Shown: piece after piece, positions 7,678-15,531 of the stretch
Layout: each line of letters opens with the position of its first letter
Position numbering within the stretch: position 1 is the stretch's first letter
Origin: Bog-159 sp035541265
GTDB lineage: Bacteria > Acidobacteriota > Terriglobia > Bryobacterales > Bryobacteraceae
DNA: 64,000 nucleotides
Direction of reading: 5' to 3'
NCBI GenBank assembly: GCA_035541265.1
Contig: DATKNQ010000101.1
Coordinates: forward strand, 35,045 to 99,044
The notes under the pieces: generated by a model
What the model was told of the DNA's origin: nothing
Databases searched by the model: none
Seen by the model: the letters and a program-made list of their open reading frames with translations, nothing else
Translations under genes and position numbers: made by a program

Positions 7678-9813
7678 ATGTTTCGAAGAATTTCGAACGC
7701 CCCAAGCTTACTTACGATACCGGCGTTCGCGCTCGCGCTCGGTATGGGAGCGTTCGCGCAGACTCCCACGCTGATTACTCAACCGATCGACAACAACGAT
7801 CTGGTTGCGCTGGTGGGCAATACCCGCCCCGAGGCCAATGCCGCCAACGATCAGGGGCCGGTCAGCGACGATTTCGCGATGGACCACATGCTGCTGCAGT
7901 TGCAGCGGTCGCCGCAGCAGGAAGCCGCGCTCGACCAGTTCATCCAGCAGTTAAACGAGCCGGCCTCGCCGAACTACCATCACTGGCTGACGCCCGCCCA
8001 GTTCGGATCGAAGTTCGGCCTGGCGCAGAGCGATCTGAATGCTATCGCGGAATGGCTGCGGTCGCAGGGCTTCACCGTCAACACGGTCTATCCGAGCGGC
8101 ATCCTGATCGATTTCTCGGGCACGGCTGGACAGGTACGCACGGCCTTCCACACCGAGATTCATAACCTCACCGTGAAAGGCCAGCCGCACGTCGCCAATA
8201 TGAGCGATCCGCGGATTCCGGCGGCGCTTGCGCCCGCCGTGGCCGGCATTGTGTCCCTGCACAACTTCATGCCGCACCCCACCAACGTCAAGCGGCCTTC
8301 CTACAGCATCGGCGGCGAGGAGTACCTGTTGGTGCCGCAGGACCTGGCGACCATCTACAACTTTAATCCGTTGTTCTCCTCGAAAATTACTGGGGCAGGG
8401 CAGACCGTAGTGGTCATCGAAGACACCGACGTTTACAGCCCGGCGGACTGGTCCACCTTCCGCACCACGTTCGGCCTTTCGCGATTCACCAGCGGCAGCT
8501 TCACACAGGTGCATCCAGCTTCAACCGGCACGAACAATTGCGCCGATCCCGGAGTGCTGGTCGGCAACGACTTCGAAGCCATCCTGGACGCGGAATATGC
8601 CAGCGCGGCGGCGCCGGGAGCCGCCATTCAGTTGGCCTCCTGCAAAGACACCGCCACCACCTTCGGCGGCTTGATCGCATTGAACAACCTGGTGAACGCC
8701 AGCAGCACGCCGCCGGCGGTGGTCAGCATCAGCTACGCGGAGTGTGAATCGCTCAACGGCGCGGCTTCCAACGCAGCATTCAAGTCGGTTTATTCGCACG
8801 CGGCTACCGAGGGCGTTTCGGTATTCGTGGCGGCGGGCGATTGGGGAGGCGACGTGTGCGGCGCGAGCTTGGGAGAGTCTACGGACGCGACCACGGGAAT
8901 CAGTGTCAGTGGTTTTGCGTCCACGCCGTATAACGTGGCCGTGGGCGGAACCGACTTCGAAGATTTCTACCAGAACGACGAGAGTACTTATTGGAATTCC
9001 ACCAACACCCAATACTACGGCTCGGCAAAGTCGTATGTCCCCGAGATTCCGTGGAATGACACCTGCGGCAGCGGCTTGCTGGCGAATTACTTCGGCATCA
9101 GCACGACATACGGATCTTCCGGGCTGTGTAACAGCTCCAGCTACGTGTTCCTCGGCATCATCGCCGGCAGCGGTGGACCGAGCGCGTGCGCGACCGGCGC
9201 ATCCACAACCACGGGCGTTTCGAACGGCACCTGCAAAGGCTACGCCAAGCCATCCTGGCAGCCCGTCTACGGCAACCCGGCAGACGGTGTGCGCGACCTT
9301 CCGGACGTGTCGCTGTTCGCCTCGAACGGCTTCCTGGGCCACTACTATGTGGTGTGCTACTCCGATACGGCCGGCGGCGGAGCTGCCTGCACGGGCGCGC
9401 CCAGCGGCTGGCCCGGCGGCGGCGGGACTTCTTTCGCATCGCCCATCATGGCCGGTGTGCAGGCACTCGTCAACCAGAAGACCGGGGCGCGGCAGGGCTT
9501 GCCGAACTCGGCTCTGTACAAGCTCGCCGCCGCCGAATACGGTTCAAGCGGCAACTCCGCCTGCAACGCTTCCAAGGGGAACGGCACCTCCAGCACCTGC
9601 ACTTTCTACGACGTGACCCAAGGCAATATGGACATTCCCTGCACAGGGACTTACAAATGCTACGATCCCTCGGGAACCTATGGTGTGCTTTCGAGCTCGG
9701 ACAGCGCCTACAAGCCGGCCTTCGCGGCGAGCTCGGGCTGGGATTTCGCTACCGGCCTGGGATCGGTGAACGTCACCAACCTGGTGAACAACTGGAGCAC
9801 AGTCGCGCCGTAA
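7678..9813 (+). CDS. Secreted S53-family peptidase (pro-kumamolisin/sedolisin)
   Basis: A 711-residue secreted acid peptidase. The ATG follows AGAGGAGAGG; the open frame upstream overlaps the permease remnant and was discarded. The signal peptide runs to about residue 31 (GAFAQ). Residues 60-205 are the pro-kumamolisin activation domain (LNEPASPNYHHWLTPAQFG). Catalytic residues of the sedolisin triad are visible: E300 and D304 (E-x3-D in FEAILD), the oxyanion D388 (VAAGD) and S585 in GGGGTSFASP. The C-terminal YDVTQGN and SGWDFATGLGSVN provide the usual calcium site. Several cysteines suggest disulfides, as expected for an extracellular enzyme. It is followed by a strong hairpin. Confidence 0.93.
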   Translation: MFRRISNAPSLLTIPAFALALGMGAFAQTPTLITQPIDNNDLVALVGNTRPEANAANDQGPVSDDFAMDHMLLQLQRSPQQEAALDQFIQQLNEPASPNYHHWLTPAQFGSKFGLAQSDLNAIAEWLRSQGFTVNTVYPSGILIDFSGTAGQVRTAFHTEIHNLTVKGQPHVANMSDPRIPAALAPAVAGIVSLHNFMPHPTNVKRPSYSIGGEEYLLVPQDLATIYNFNPLFSSKITGAGQTVVVIEDTDVYSPADWSTFRTTFGLSRFTSGSFTQVHPASTGTNNCADPGVLVGNDFEAILDAEYASAAAPGAAIQLASCKDTATTFGGLIALNNLVNASSTPPAVVSISYAECESLNGAASNAAFKSVYSHAATEGVSVFVAAGDWGGDVCGASLGESTDATTGISVSGFASTPYNVAVGGTDFEDFYQNDESTYWNSTNTQYYGSAKSYVPEIPWNDTCGSGLLANYFGISTTYGSSGLCNSSSYVFLGIIAGSGGPSACATGASTTTGVSNGTCKGYAKPSWQPVYGNPADGVRDLPDVSLFASNGFLGHYYVVCYSDTAGGGAACTGAPSGWPGGGGTSFASPIMAGVQALVNQKTGARQGLPNSALYKLAAAEYGSSGNSACNASKGNGTSSTCTFYDVTQGNMDIPCTGTYKCYDPSGTYGVLSSSDSAYKPAFAASSGWDFATGLGSVNVTNLVNNWSTVAP

Positions 9814-9822
9814 GACCGCGGT

Positions 9823-9847
9823 GACGGGGCAGCTATTCTGCCCCGTC
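9823..9847 (+). terminator. Hairpin terminator after the S53 peptidase gene
   Basis: A perfect 10-bp stem (GACGGGGCAG / CTGCCCCGTC) with a 5-base loop lies 10 bases past the peptidase stop. There is no T-run behind it, so it may act as a bidirectional or Rho-assisted terminator. Confidence 0.6.
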
Positions 9848-9931
9848 TCACAGCACGCCTTCGGGGGGCATAAGGCCCGCAATGGTCACCGGCCGAGCCG
9901 GGGTTGCAGATCGTGAAGCCCCCAATTTCAA

Positions 9932-10108
9932 TCACAGCAGCGGCAGCGAGACGGTCGCGCTCAGGTAATACCACGCCACCACCGCTCCGGCGGCCGCGGC
10001 GGCCAGAATCGCCAGAATGTGGATGCCGAAGTGGTGCCTGGCATTTGGCGTATGTCCGGCGTGGCCAGCCGGGCAGCCAGCGTAGGATAACCCGTGTTGC
10101 GTCATCAT
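9932..10108 (-). CDS. Small single-span membrane protein (58 aa)
   Basis: An open frame with tandem ATG codons at 10108 and 10105. The product starts MMTQHGLSYAGCPAGHAGHT, has a His-rich stretch (NARHHFGIH) and then one hydrophobic helix (ILAILAAAAAGAVVAWYYLS) with a short tail. A His/Cys-rich N-terminus and one membrane span look like a real small protein rather than noise, and the region has no competing gene. The ribosome site is weak (GCGAG). It points away from osmC. The function is unknown; I consider it probable but not certain that it is translated. Confidence 0.45.
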   Translation of the reverse strand: MMTQHGLSYAGCPAGHAGHTPNARHHFGIHILAILAAAAAGAVVAWYYLSATVSLPLL

Positions 10109-10154
10109 CTCGCGCCCTCGCCCATGTTAGATGCCGCGCGATGCAGAAAAGTGT

Positions 10155-10197
10155 CAGGTACTGTCGTACCATAAATAATCAGATCTGAAACTATAAT
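10155..10197 (+). promoter_or_regulatory. Candidate promoter with palindromic operator upstream of the OsmC gene
   Basis: A perfect TATAAT (10192-10197) lies 57 bases before the OsmC ATG. No good -35 box is present; instead an inverted repeat GGTAC-tgtc-GTACC occupies 10157-10170, where an activator or repressor could bind. The same words could alternatively be the remains of a REP-like element. Confidence 0.4.
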
Positions 10198-10254
10198 GTG
10201 GCCTGGGTGTCACGTTTCCGCCCGGGCTGCATCTTCAGAAACGGAAAACAGATT

Positions 10255-10665
10255 ATGGAAGTGACCGTTCGACATCTTGGCGGCGTCCTGTTTGAAGCCG
10301 CCGCCCGTGGCCACCGCATCCTATGCGACCAGCCCGTGGAGAATCACGGCGACGATACCGGCATGACCCCGCCTGAATTCCTGTTGGCCTCGCTGGGTAC
10401 CTGCGCCGGGTACTATGCCGCTGAATATATGCGCACGCGCGCCCTGTCCCCCGATGGCTTGAGTGTGCGGGTCGAGGCCCAGAAGGCCACCGGTCCCGCC
10501 CGGTTGGACAGCTTTCGCATCGAGGTCGACGCGCCGGGCCTTGATCCGCAGCATGCCGCCGGCATCCTGCGCGCCGTCAAAGCCTGCCTGATTCACAACA
10601 CCCTCACGCACGCGCCTGCCATCGAGATTGCGCTGGAGACCCGCCTTCCCGCTACAATCGGTTAG
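10255..10665 (+). CDS. OsmC/Ohr-family protein
   Basis: A 136-residue OsmC-like protein of the YhfA type. Both peroxidatic-type cysteines are kept: C50 (ASLGTCAGYYA) and C111 (VKACLIHNTL), so a thiol peroxidase activity on organic hydroperoxides is possible, although OsmC relatives of this clade are not all characterised. The start at 10255 (MEVTVRHLGG) is chosen because the family begins there; upstream in-frame residues are unrelated. It precedes the ECF sigma gene by 12 bases, so the three genes up to 11560 may be one transcript, which would fit an oxidative-stress response. That link is inferred from order only. Confidence 0.85.
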   Translation: MEVTVRHLGGVLFEAAARGHRILCDQPVENHGDDTGMTPPEFLLASLGTCAGYYAAEYMRTRALSPDGLSVRVEAQKATGPARLDSFRIEVDAPGLDPQHAAGILRAVKACLIHNTLTHAPAIEIALETRLPATIG

Positions 10666-10677
10666 CGGGAGCGTGAT

Positions 10678-11298
10678 TTGCGGAAGGAAGCTGAAATCCA
10701 ACTGGCGCGTGAGCTGATCGCCGGCGAACCGGGCGCCTTTGATCGCTTTGTCGAACATTTTCGAGCTAAGGTCTTTCAATACAGTTGGCTGATGTGCGGC
10801 CATCGCGAGGACGCCGAGGAGGTCTCGCAAGACACGCTTTTCAAGGTCTTCGAAAGCTTCGACCAGCTTCGCGACCCGGAGCACGTGCGCGCCTGGGTGC
10901 TGCGCATCGCTCGCAATTTCTGTCTGATGAAACGCCGCCGCAGCCAGTTCGCTCCGCCGCGGGAACTCTCGCTCGACGAGTTCATGCCCGCCGCCGATCG
11001 CGAGGGCGATGGCGTGAAGCTCCAGATCGCCGACTGGTCGGCGCTGCCCGAAGACCGCGTCCTTCAGCACGAGCTGCGCGGGGTGCTCGATAAAGCCATA
11101 GCCACGCTGCCGGATCACTACCGCTCCGTGATGCTGCTACGCGACGTGGAAGAGCTTTCGACCGAGGAGACCGCGCAGATTCTGGATCTGACGGCGGACA
11201 CCGTGAAGACGCGCCTGCATCGCGCCCGGCTGGCGATCCGCCAGGAGTTAGATGTTTATCTGAGGAATATGGAGCCCGCGCATGCCACACGCAATTGA
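10678..11298 (+). CDS. ECF-type RNA polymerase sigma factor
   Basis: A 206-residue sigma-70-family factor with a TTG start. Region 2 spans about residues 14-85 (GAFDRFVEHFRAKVFQYSW ... HREDAEEVSQDTLFKVFESF ... VRAWVLRIARNFCLMKRRR) and region 4 about 133-190 (LPDHYRSVMLLRDVEELSTE, then TAQILDLTADTVKTRLHRAR). It is coupled to the downstream anti-sigma gene by a 17-base overlap, the classical ECF arrangement. It presumably directs RNA polymerase to a small stress regulon; the signal is unknown. Confidence 0.93.
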   Translation: MRKEAEIQLARELIAGEPGAFDRFVEHFRAKVFQYSWLMCGHREDAEEVSQDTLFKVFESFDQLRDPEHVRAWVLRIARNFCLMKRRRSQFAPPRELSLDEFMPAADREGDGVKLQIADWSALPEDRVLQHELRGVLDKAIATLPDHYRSVMLLRDVEELSTEETAQILDLTADTVKTRLHRARLAIRQELDVYLRNMEPAHATRN

Positions 11299-11560
11299 CG
11301 AGTGCCGGCAGATCTTCGCCACGTTATCCGAATACCTCGACCTGGAATTGCCGCCCGAAGCCTGCCGCGAAATGGAAGCTCACTTGGCTGGCTGCGCGCC
11401 TTGCGTGGAGTTCGCCGAGAGCCTGCGTAAGACCGTGGCCCTGTGCCGCGAGTACGAGTCAACGGACATGCCCGGTCCGATCAGCGATGCGGCCCGCGCG
11501 CGTTTACAGGAAGCCTGGCAGCGCGCGATCGCCGCCCGGAAGCGCGCCCAGCCTGCTTAA
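11282..11560 (+). CDS. Zinc-finger anti-sigma factor
   Basis: A 92-residue soluble anti-sigma factor of the zf-HC2 (ZAS) type with the motif H34-x3-C38-x2-C41 (HLAGCAPC). It overlaps the sigma gene, so the pair is translationally coupled. There is no membrane segment, so signal sensing must be cytoplasmic, plausibly by thiol oxidation that releases zinc, as in RsrA-like factors. That mechanism is an inference. A hairpin follows the stop. Confidence 0.88.
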   Translation: MPHAIDECRQIFATLSEYLDLELPPEACREMEAHLAGCAPCVEFAESLRKTVALCREYESTDMPGPISDAARARLQEAWQRAIAARKRAQPA

Positions 11561-11607
11561 CGGGATGCGGGACCTGCTCCAGATATCGGTTCAGGTCCCC
11601 CGCGATG
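11561..11607 (+). terminator. Hairpin after the sigma/anti-sigma genes
   Basis: GGGACCTG (11569-11576) pairs with CAGGTCCC (11592-11599), extended by outer CGGG/CCCG pairing. It starts directly at the anti-sigma stop. No T-run follows. The next 200 bases (to 11807) are relatively AT-rich and hold the presumed promoter of the kinase gene, but I see no clear -35/-10 pair there. Confidence 0.45.
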
Positions 11608-11807
11608 CCCGCGTGACATTCCGCCGTCTTTGCGGCGTTCCGAGTCGGTCTTTACTGTTCTGAAATATCTACCATACGCTGCCAGCTTGCTTATCTGTAT
11701 CCCTCACCAGAAGTAATTCTCCCGAATTGTTCCGGTAGGTTGTATCCTCTAAGTCCATCCGTACTGCCAAACACTACTTAGAAGTACCGCCGCTAGGGTA
11801 TTCGCGC

Positions 11808-13259
11808 GTGTCCACAGTTTGCCTACAATGGGAGGAGAGCATCGAGGCAGCGCGCTTGGAAAACAACCGGTCTCCGTTACCGCCCGCCAAGACGGCTGGC
11901 TCTGTCGCGCCTTATAGCCGCTTGGTGCTCACCGTCGGATTCGGCGGTCTGCTCCTGCTGCTGGCTTTCGCCGGACTGGATAATGTGCAGCGCCTGCGAC
12001 AGATCCAGTCGAGCAACGACGAAATCCGCGAAAAGTTCCTGGCCCGCACCAACCTGCTCGAACAAATCCGTTCCGAGCTCTACCTCTCCGGCACCTACAT
12101 TCGCGATTACCTCCTGGAACCGGATGCCTCCAAGGCCGAGATCCATCGCGCCAATCTGCTGAAGACCCGCGCCAGCATGGATGCCGGCCTGCGCGAATAC
12201 CAGAAACTGCTGGATGCCGAACAAGCCCCGCCCTTCCGCGCCCTGATCGGCGAATTGCAGGACTACTGGCGTCTGCTCGAGCCCGTCTTCGCCTGGAACG
12301 CCGGTACCCGCCACGACCAGGGCTTCACTTTCTTGCGTGACGAAGTCTTTCCCCGCCGTATGGCTATGCTCGGCATTGCCGACCAGATCGCCGGCATCAA
12401 CCGCTCTCAATTGAACGCCGGCAAACGCGACGTGATCGCCATGTTCTCGCAATTCCGCCGCAGATCGATTCTCACCATCGGATTGACTATCGCGGTCGGG
12501 CTGTTGCTGGCCATTTTCAGCGTGCGCAAGATCGTGCGCCTGGAACTGGAAGCCGCCCGCCGCTACCAGGAGACCGCGACCGCGCGCGCCGAATTGAAAC
12601 AGCTTTCGGCCCGTCTGGTGGAAGCCCAGGAGAACGACCGCCGCGCCATTTCTCGCGAGTTGCACGACCAGATCGGCCAGGCGCTCACCGGCGTCCGGGT
12701 GGAACTGGCCAACCTCTCCGGCCTGATCCGCCTGCGCGACGTGGCTGGTGCGGAAGCCAAGGTGCAAGAGATCAAGGATCTGGTGGAAGACTCCGTGAGC
12801 GTCGTCCGCAACATGGCCCTTCTGCTACGGCCCTCCATGCTTGACGATCTGGGCCTGGTCCCGGCGCTGCGCTGGCAAGCCCGCGAAGTATCCAAGCGCA
12901 CTTCCCTGCGCGTGAAAGTCAGCGCCGGGGATGTCTCCGAGGATCTGCCCGAGGAACACAAGACCTGCATCTACCGCATCGTGCAGGAGTCCCTGCACAA
13001 CTGCGCGCAGCATGCCGAAGCCACCACCGTGCGCGTCAGCGTGCATCAGGATGCCGGGCGCATCCTGCTGAGTATTCAAGACGATGGCAAGGGATTCCAG
13101 GCCGGGCAGGAGCGTGGCCTGGGACTGCTCGGCATGCAGGAACGCGCCAGCCACTTAGGCGGGAATTTCTCGGTGGAGGCGCGTCCGGGCCAGGGCACCA
13201 CCATCTCGGTCAGCCTTCCTACTCCGGCCGCGGAATGCGCCTGTGAGACCCAGGCATGA
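11808..13259 (+). CDS. NarL-type membrane sensor histidine kinase
   Basis: A 483-residue kinase with a GTG start. One membrane helix at about residues 40-58 and a second at about 220-238 enclose a ~155-residue helical extracytoplasmic sensor (CHASE3/four-helix-bundle-like: LRQIQSSNDEIREKFLARTN). A coiled linker leads to the HisKA_3 domain with phosphoacceptor H286 (SRELHDQIGQAL), then a HATPase domain (HNCAQHAEA N-box region; DDGKGF; GLGLLGMQERA). This is the DegS/NarX class. It overlaps the next gene by four bases (ATGA), its cognate regulator. The stimulus is unknown. Confidence 0.92.
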   Translation: MSTVCLQWEESIEAARLENNRSPLPPAKTAGSVAPYSRLVLTVGFGGLLLLLAFAGLDNVQRLRQIQSSNDEIREKFLARTNLLEQIRSELYLSGTYIRDYLLEPDASKAEIHRANLLKTRASMDAGLREYQKLLDAEQAPPFRALIGELQDYWRLLEPVFAWNAGTRHDQGFTFLRDEVFPRRMAMLGIADQIAGINRSQLNAGKRDVIAMFSQFRRRSILTIGLTIAVGLLLAIFSVRKIVRLELEAARRYQETATARAELKQLSARLVEAQENDRRAISRELHDQIGQALTGVRVELANLSGLIRLRDVAGAEAKVQEIKDLVEDSVSVVRNMALLLRPSMLDDLGLVPALRWQAREVSKRTSLRVKVSAGDVSEDLPEEHKTCIYRIVQESLHNCAQHAEATTVRVSVHQDAGRILLSIQDDGKGFQAGQERGLGLLGMQERASHLGGNFSVEARPGQGTTISVSLPTPAAECACETQA

Positions 13260-13906
13260 ATCCGATCCGCATTCTACTGGCTGACGATCATCGCGTGGTG
13301 CGCCGCGGCTTGTGTCTGCTGCTCGAAAACCAGCCCGGATTCAAGGTCGTGGCCGAAGCCTCGGACGGCCGCGAAGCCGTCGCCCTGGCCGAGAAGCATA
13401 CACCCGATATCGTGGTACTCGATGTCGCCATGCCGCTCCTCAACGGCATCGAGGCCGCCCGCCAGATTTCATCCAAAGCGCCCCAAACCGGCATCGTCTT
13501 CCTGAGCATGCATTCTGACGAGGGATATGTGCTCAAAGCGCTCAAATCCGGCGGCAAAGCCTACCTGCTGAAAGATTCCGCCGAGTACGACCTGATCAAC
13601 GCCATCAAGGCGGTGCATGACGGCAAGGCCTACTTCAGTCCGGCCATCAACCGCATGCTGGTCGAGGAGTACATGCGCCAGATGCGCGAGCGGGAAGTCG
13701 AAGACAGCTACGATTTGCTGACCGCCCGCGAACGCGAGACGTTACAACTGTTCGCCGAAGGTAAAAGCACCAAGGAGGTGGCCACCCTGCTGAATCTCAG
13801 CCTCTACACGGTGGAAACGCATCGCAGCAACATCTTTCAGAAGCTGAATCTGCACTCTACCGCGGAATTGATTCTCTATGCCGTGCGCAAAGGCGTGATT
13901 GCTTGA
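13256..13906 (+). CDS. NarL/FixJ-family response regulator
   Basis: A 216-residue regulator with an N-terminal receiver (acidic DD at 10-11, phosphoacceptor D56 in VVLDVAMP, K in LLKDS) and a C-terminal LuxR-type helix-turn-helix at about 150-195 (LTARERETLQLFAEGKSTKE, then VATLLNLSLYTVETHRSNIF). It is translationally coupled to the HisKA_3 kinase before it, so the two form one two-component system. Target genes are not evident. Confidence 0.94.
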   Translation: MNPIRILLADDHRVVRRGLCLLLENQPGFKVVAEASDGREAVALAEKHTPDIVVLDVAMPLLNGIEAARQISSKAPQTGIVFLSMHSDEGYVLKALKSGGKAYLLKDSAEYDLINAIKAVHDGKAYFSPAINRMLVEEYMRQMREREVEDSYDLLTARERETLQLFAEGKSTKEVATLLNLSLYTVETHRSNIFQKLNLHSTAELILYAVRKGVIA

Positions 13907-13913
13907 GGCCCCG

Positions 13914-14456
13914 ATGATGATGTCCTCCGCAAAACCAGCCCGCTATGTGACGATCTCGCCGGCCGCGGCGCGCGGCGGTGCGGTGGGCCTGCTCGTGGGC
14001 GCCGGACTGGCGGCGGTGAGCGTCGCCCTCCAGCGCCTGCTCTACCGGTTCGTGGCTCCGGATTCCTACCAGTTGTTGTTGAGCGCGGTAGCCATCAGCG
14101 TGATGTATGCCGGCTTCCGCTCCGGGCTGACTGCCCTGCTGGTGGCGAGCGCCGGGAAATGGTTCCTGTTCCTCCGGCCGGAACATCCGTTCCAGGTCGA
14201 CGATTTGCGGACCGTGACGCGGTTCCTGCTGTTTCTGTTCCTGGGCCTGCTGATCTGCTGGCTGGGCCAGAAGCTGCACGCTTCGAACCGCAAGCTCAAG
14301 GTGCTGGCCGGACTTTTGCCGGTGTGCGCCTGGTGCAAGCGGGTACGGGATGAAAAGGACCAGTGGCAGCAGTTGGAGGCCTACATCCACGACCATTCCG
14401 AAGCGGACTTCACGCACACCTTGTGCCCGGATTGCGCCCGCGATCTGGTCAACTGA
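13914..14456 (+). CDS. DUF4118-like membrane protein with C-terminal CxxC/CPxC module
   Basis: About 180 residues beginning at the first of three tandem ATGs right after the regulator stop; a TTG at 13899 is an alternative start. Three or four transmembrane helices (about residues 18-36, 45-60, 66-82, 100-122) resemble the DUF4118 sensor domain of KdpD-type kinases. The C-terminus has VCAWCKRVRDEKDQWQQLEA and ends TLCPDC. This small Cys module is found after receiver or PAS domains in many soil bacteria; here it is fused to a membrane sensor without any kinase domain. It may accessorise the preceding two-component system. Confidence 0.75.
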   Translation: MMMSSAKPARYVTISPAAARGGAVGLLVGAGLAAVSVALQRLLYRFVAPDSYQLLLSAVAISVMYAGFRSGLTALLVASAGKWFLFLRPEHPFQVDDLRTVTRFLLFLFLGLLICWLGQKLHASNRKLKVLAGLLPVCAWCKRVRDEKDQWQQLEAYIHDHSEADFTHTLCPDCARDLVN

Positions 14457-14458
14457 GT

Positions 14459-14558
14459 CTCAAGAGCGCAAAGGGGCGCGTCTTTCCGCGCCGCCAAATA
14501 GGAGAGAAACTCCGCTGATCCGGCAGCGGCGCGGGGCGCCCCGTTTTGCGCGGGTTCC
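14459..14558. repeat. ~100-bp palindromic repeat element, copy 1
   Basis: A 100-base sequence located between the convergent DUF4118 and fliS genes. It matches the reverse complement of 52151-52250 at 85 of 100 positions without gaps. It is self-complementary: CGCAAAGGGGCG near the left end pairs with CGCCCCGTTTTGCG near the right end (one-base bulge), CCGCGCCGC pairs with GCGGCGCGG, and a small GGAG-agaaa-CTCC hairpin sits in the middle. The right half holds the perfect palindrome GGGGCGCCCC. No ORF or terminal target duplication is obvious. Confidence 0.8.
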
Positions 14559-15071
14559 CTAGAAGCTCCAGCTTTGCGACGCGTAGGCTGACGTGGGCTC
14601 CGGCAGAAACGCCGGGTGCGGCGCGTGGCCCCCGTACTCCGGTTCCGGCGCGCGCGCGCAGTCCTGGGAGATCCGCGCGGGTTCGCGTGCCGGTTCGGGG
14701 ACCGCTGGGGCCGTTTGGCCGACCTGCTCCCAGCCTTCCAGCAGGGTCCCCAACAGGCGCTCTACCTCCGCCAGCGGCGCGGCCTTCTGCTTTTGGTTGG
14801 CCTCCAGTAAGCGCCGTTGCAGGTAGTCGTACAGTTCAGCCAGCCGGCCGCTCAGCGCGCCGCCCCGGGCATGGTCGAGCGTGGTCGCCAGTTCCGTCAG
14901 GATGGCGTGTGCCTTGCAAATGGCGCGCGACCGCTCGGCGATGCGCCCGGCCGCCAGCTCCACACTGGCCTGGCGGGTCGCTGCGCGCGCGGCGCGGTAC
15001 AGGATCCGCACCAGTTCCACCGGGTCGGCGGTCAGAATCTGGCTCTCGAAGTAGGCATCTTGCGGTGGCAT
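14559..15071 (-). CDS. fliS: Flagellin chaperone FliS
   Basis: A 170-residue FliS, the cytoplasmic chaperone that caps the C-terminus of unpolymerised flagellin. The start MPPQDAYFESQILTADPVEL follows a GAGGAGA ribosome site, and the core (LVRILYRAARAATRQA ... ELATTLDHARGGALSGRLAELYDYLQRRL) is typical. The last ~50 residues are a Pro/Glu-rich extension beyond the normal 130-residue family length. It lies 56 bases downstream of flaG, same strand; the usual partner fliD is in a different operon at 28.4 kb. Confidence 0.87.
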   Translation of the reverse strand: MPPQDAYFESQILTADPVELVRILYRAARAATRQASVELAAGRIAERSRAICKAHAILTELATTLDHARGGALSGRLAELYDYLQRRLLEANQKQKAAPLAEVERLLGTLLEGWEQVGQTAPAVPEPAREPARISQDCARAPEPEYGGHAPHPAFLPEPTSAYASQSWSF

Positions 15072-15127
15072 CCAATCTCCTCGGCCACCATATCGTCTCA
15101 ACTCGCCGGAATTTGCGCGGCCAATGC

Positions 15128-15445
15128 TCAGCGGCCTGTCTTGCCCATCGCTTCCGCCATCCGCAGCACATACTCCGGCGGCGCCTGCCATAACACTTCG
15201 TTCGTCTGCCTGTCCACCACCCGAATCACCGGCCGCTTGGTTTCCCGGTCCAGCGCGAACGTCAGTTCCCGGCCATCTCCGAACAGCCCGGCCGCGTCGA
15301 TGCTTTTCACGTTCCGGATCAGCTCGCGATTCTCCACCAGCCAGTTGGGATTGGCTGTCTCGGGTACGGCCGGAAGTGCCTGTTCCGGATGACTGACCGA
15401 TGCGACGTCCATAGAACGCTCCAATCCGATCTTTTCCTCTACCAT
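15128..15445 (-). CDS. flaG: FlaG-family flagellar protein
   Basis: A FlaG-type protein of 105 residues (94 if it starts at the ATG at 15412). The C-terminal half is diagnostic: LTFALDRETKRPVIRVVDRQ followed by TNEVLWQAPPEYVLRMAEAM. FlaG proteins influence filament length and are usually next to fliD/fliS. The longer start at 15445 has GCCGATAG immediately upstream, which resembles a sigma-28 -10 box; if that box is used, the shorter start preceded by GGAGCG would be right. It forms an operon with fliS and is divergent from fliM. Confidence 0.82.
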   Translation of the reverse strand: MVEEKIGLERSMDVASVSHPEQALPAVPETANPNWLVENRELIRNVKSIDAAGLFGDGRELTFALDRETKRPVIRVVDRQTNEVLWQAPPEYVLRMAEAMGKTGR

Positions 15446-15485
15446 CCTATCGGCCGGAATGCCCAGGATTTGCGCGCCTTTCCCC

Positions 15486-15513
15486 TAAACCCTCTGCCTA
15501 CCTCCTCCGATAT
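15486..15513 (+). promoter_or_regulatory. Candidate sigma-28 (FliA-type) promoter of fliM operon
   Basis: TAAACCCT (15486-15493), 12 bases, then TCCGATAT (15506-15513), against the enteric consensus TAAAGTTT-N11-GCCGATAA. It lies 18 bases before the fliM GTG and would give a very short leader with GGGAG as ribosome site. Confidence 0.4.
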
Positions 15514-15531
15514 ATCCTGTGGGAGCACGCC

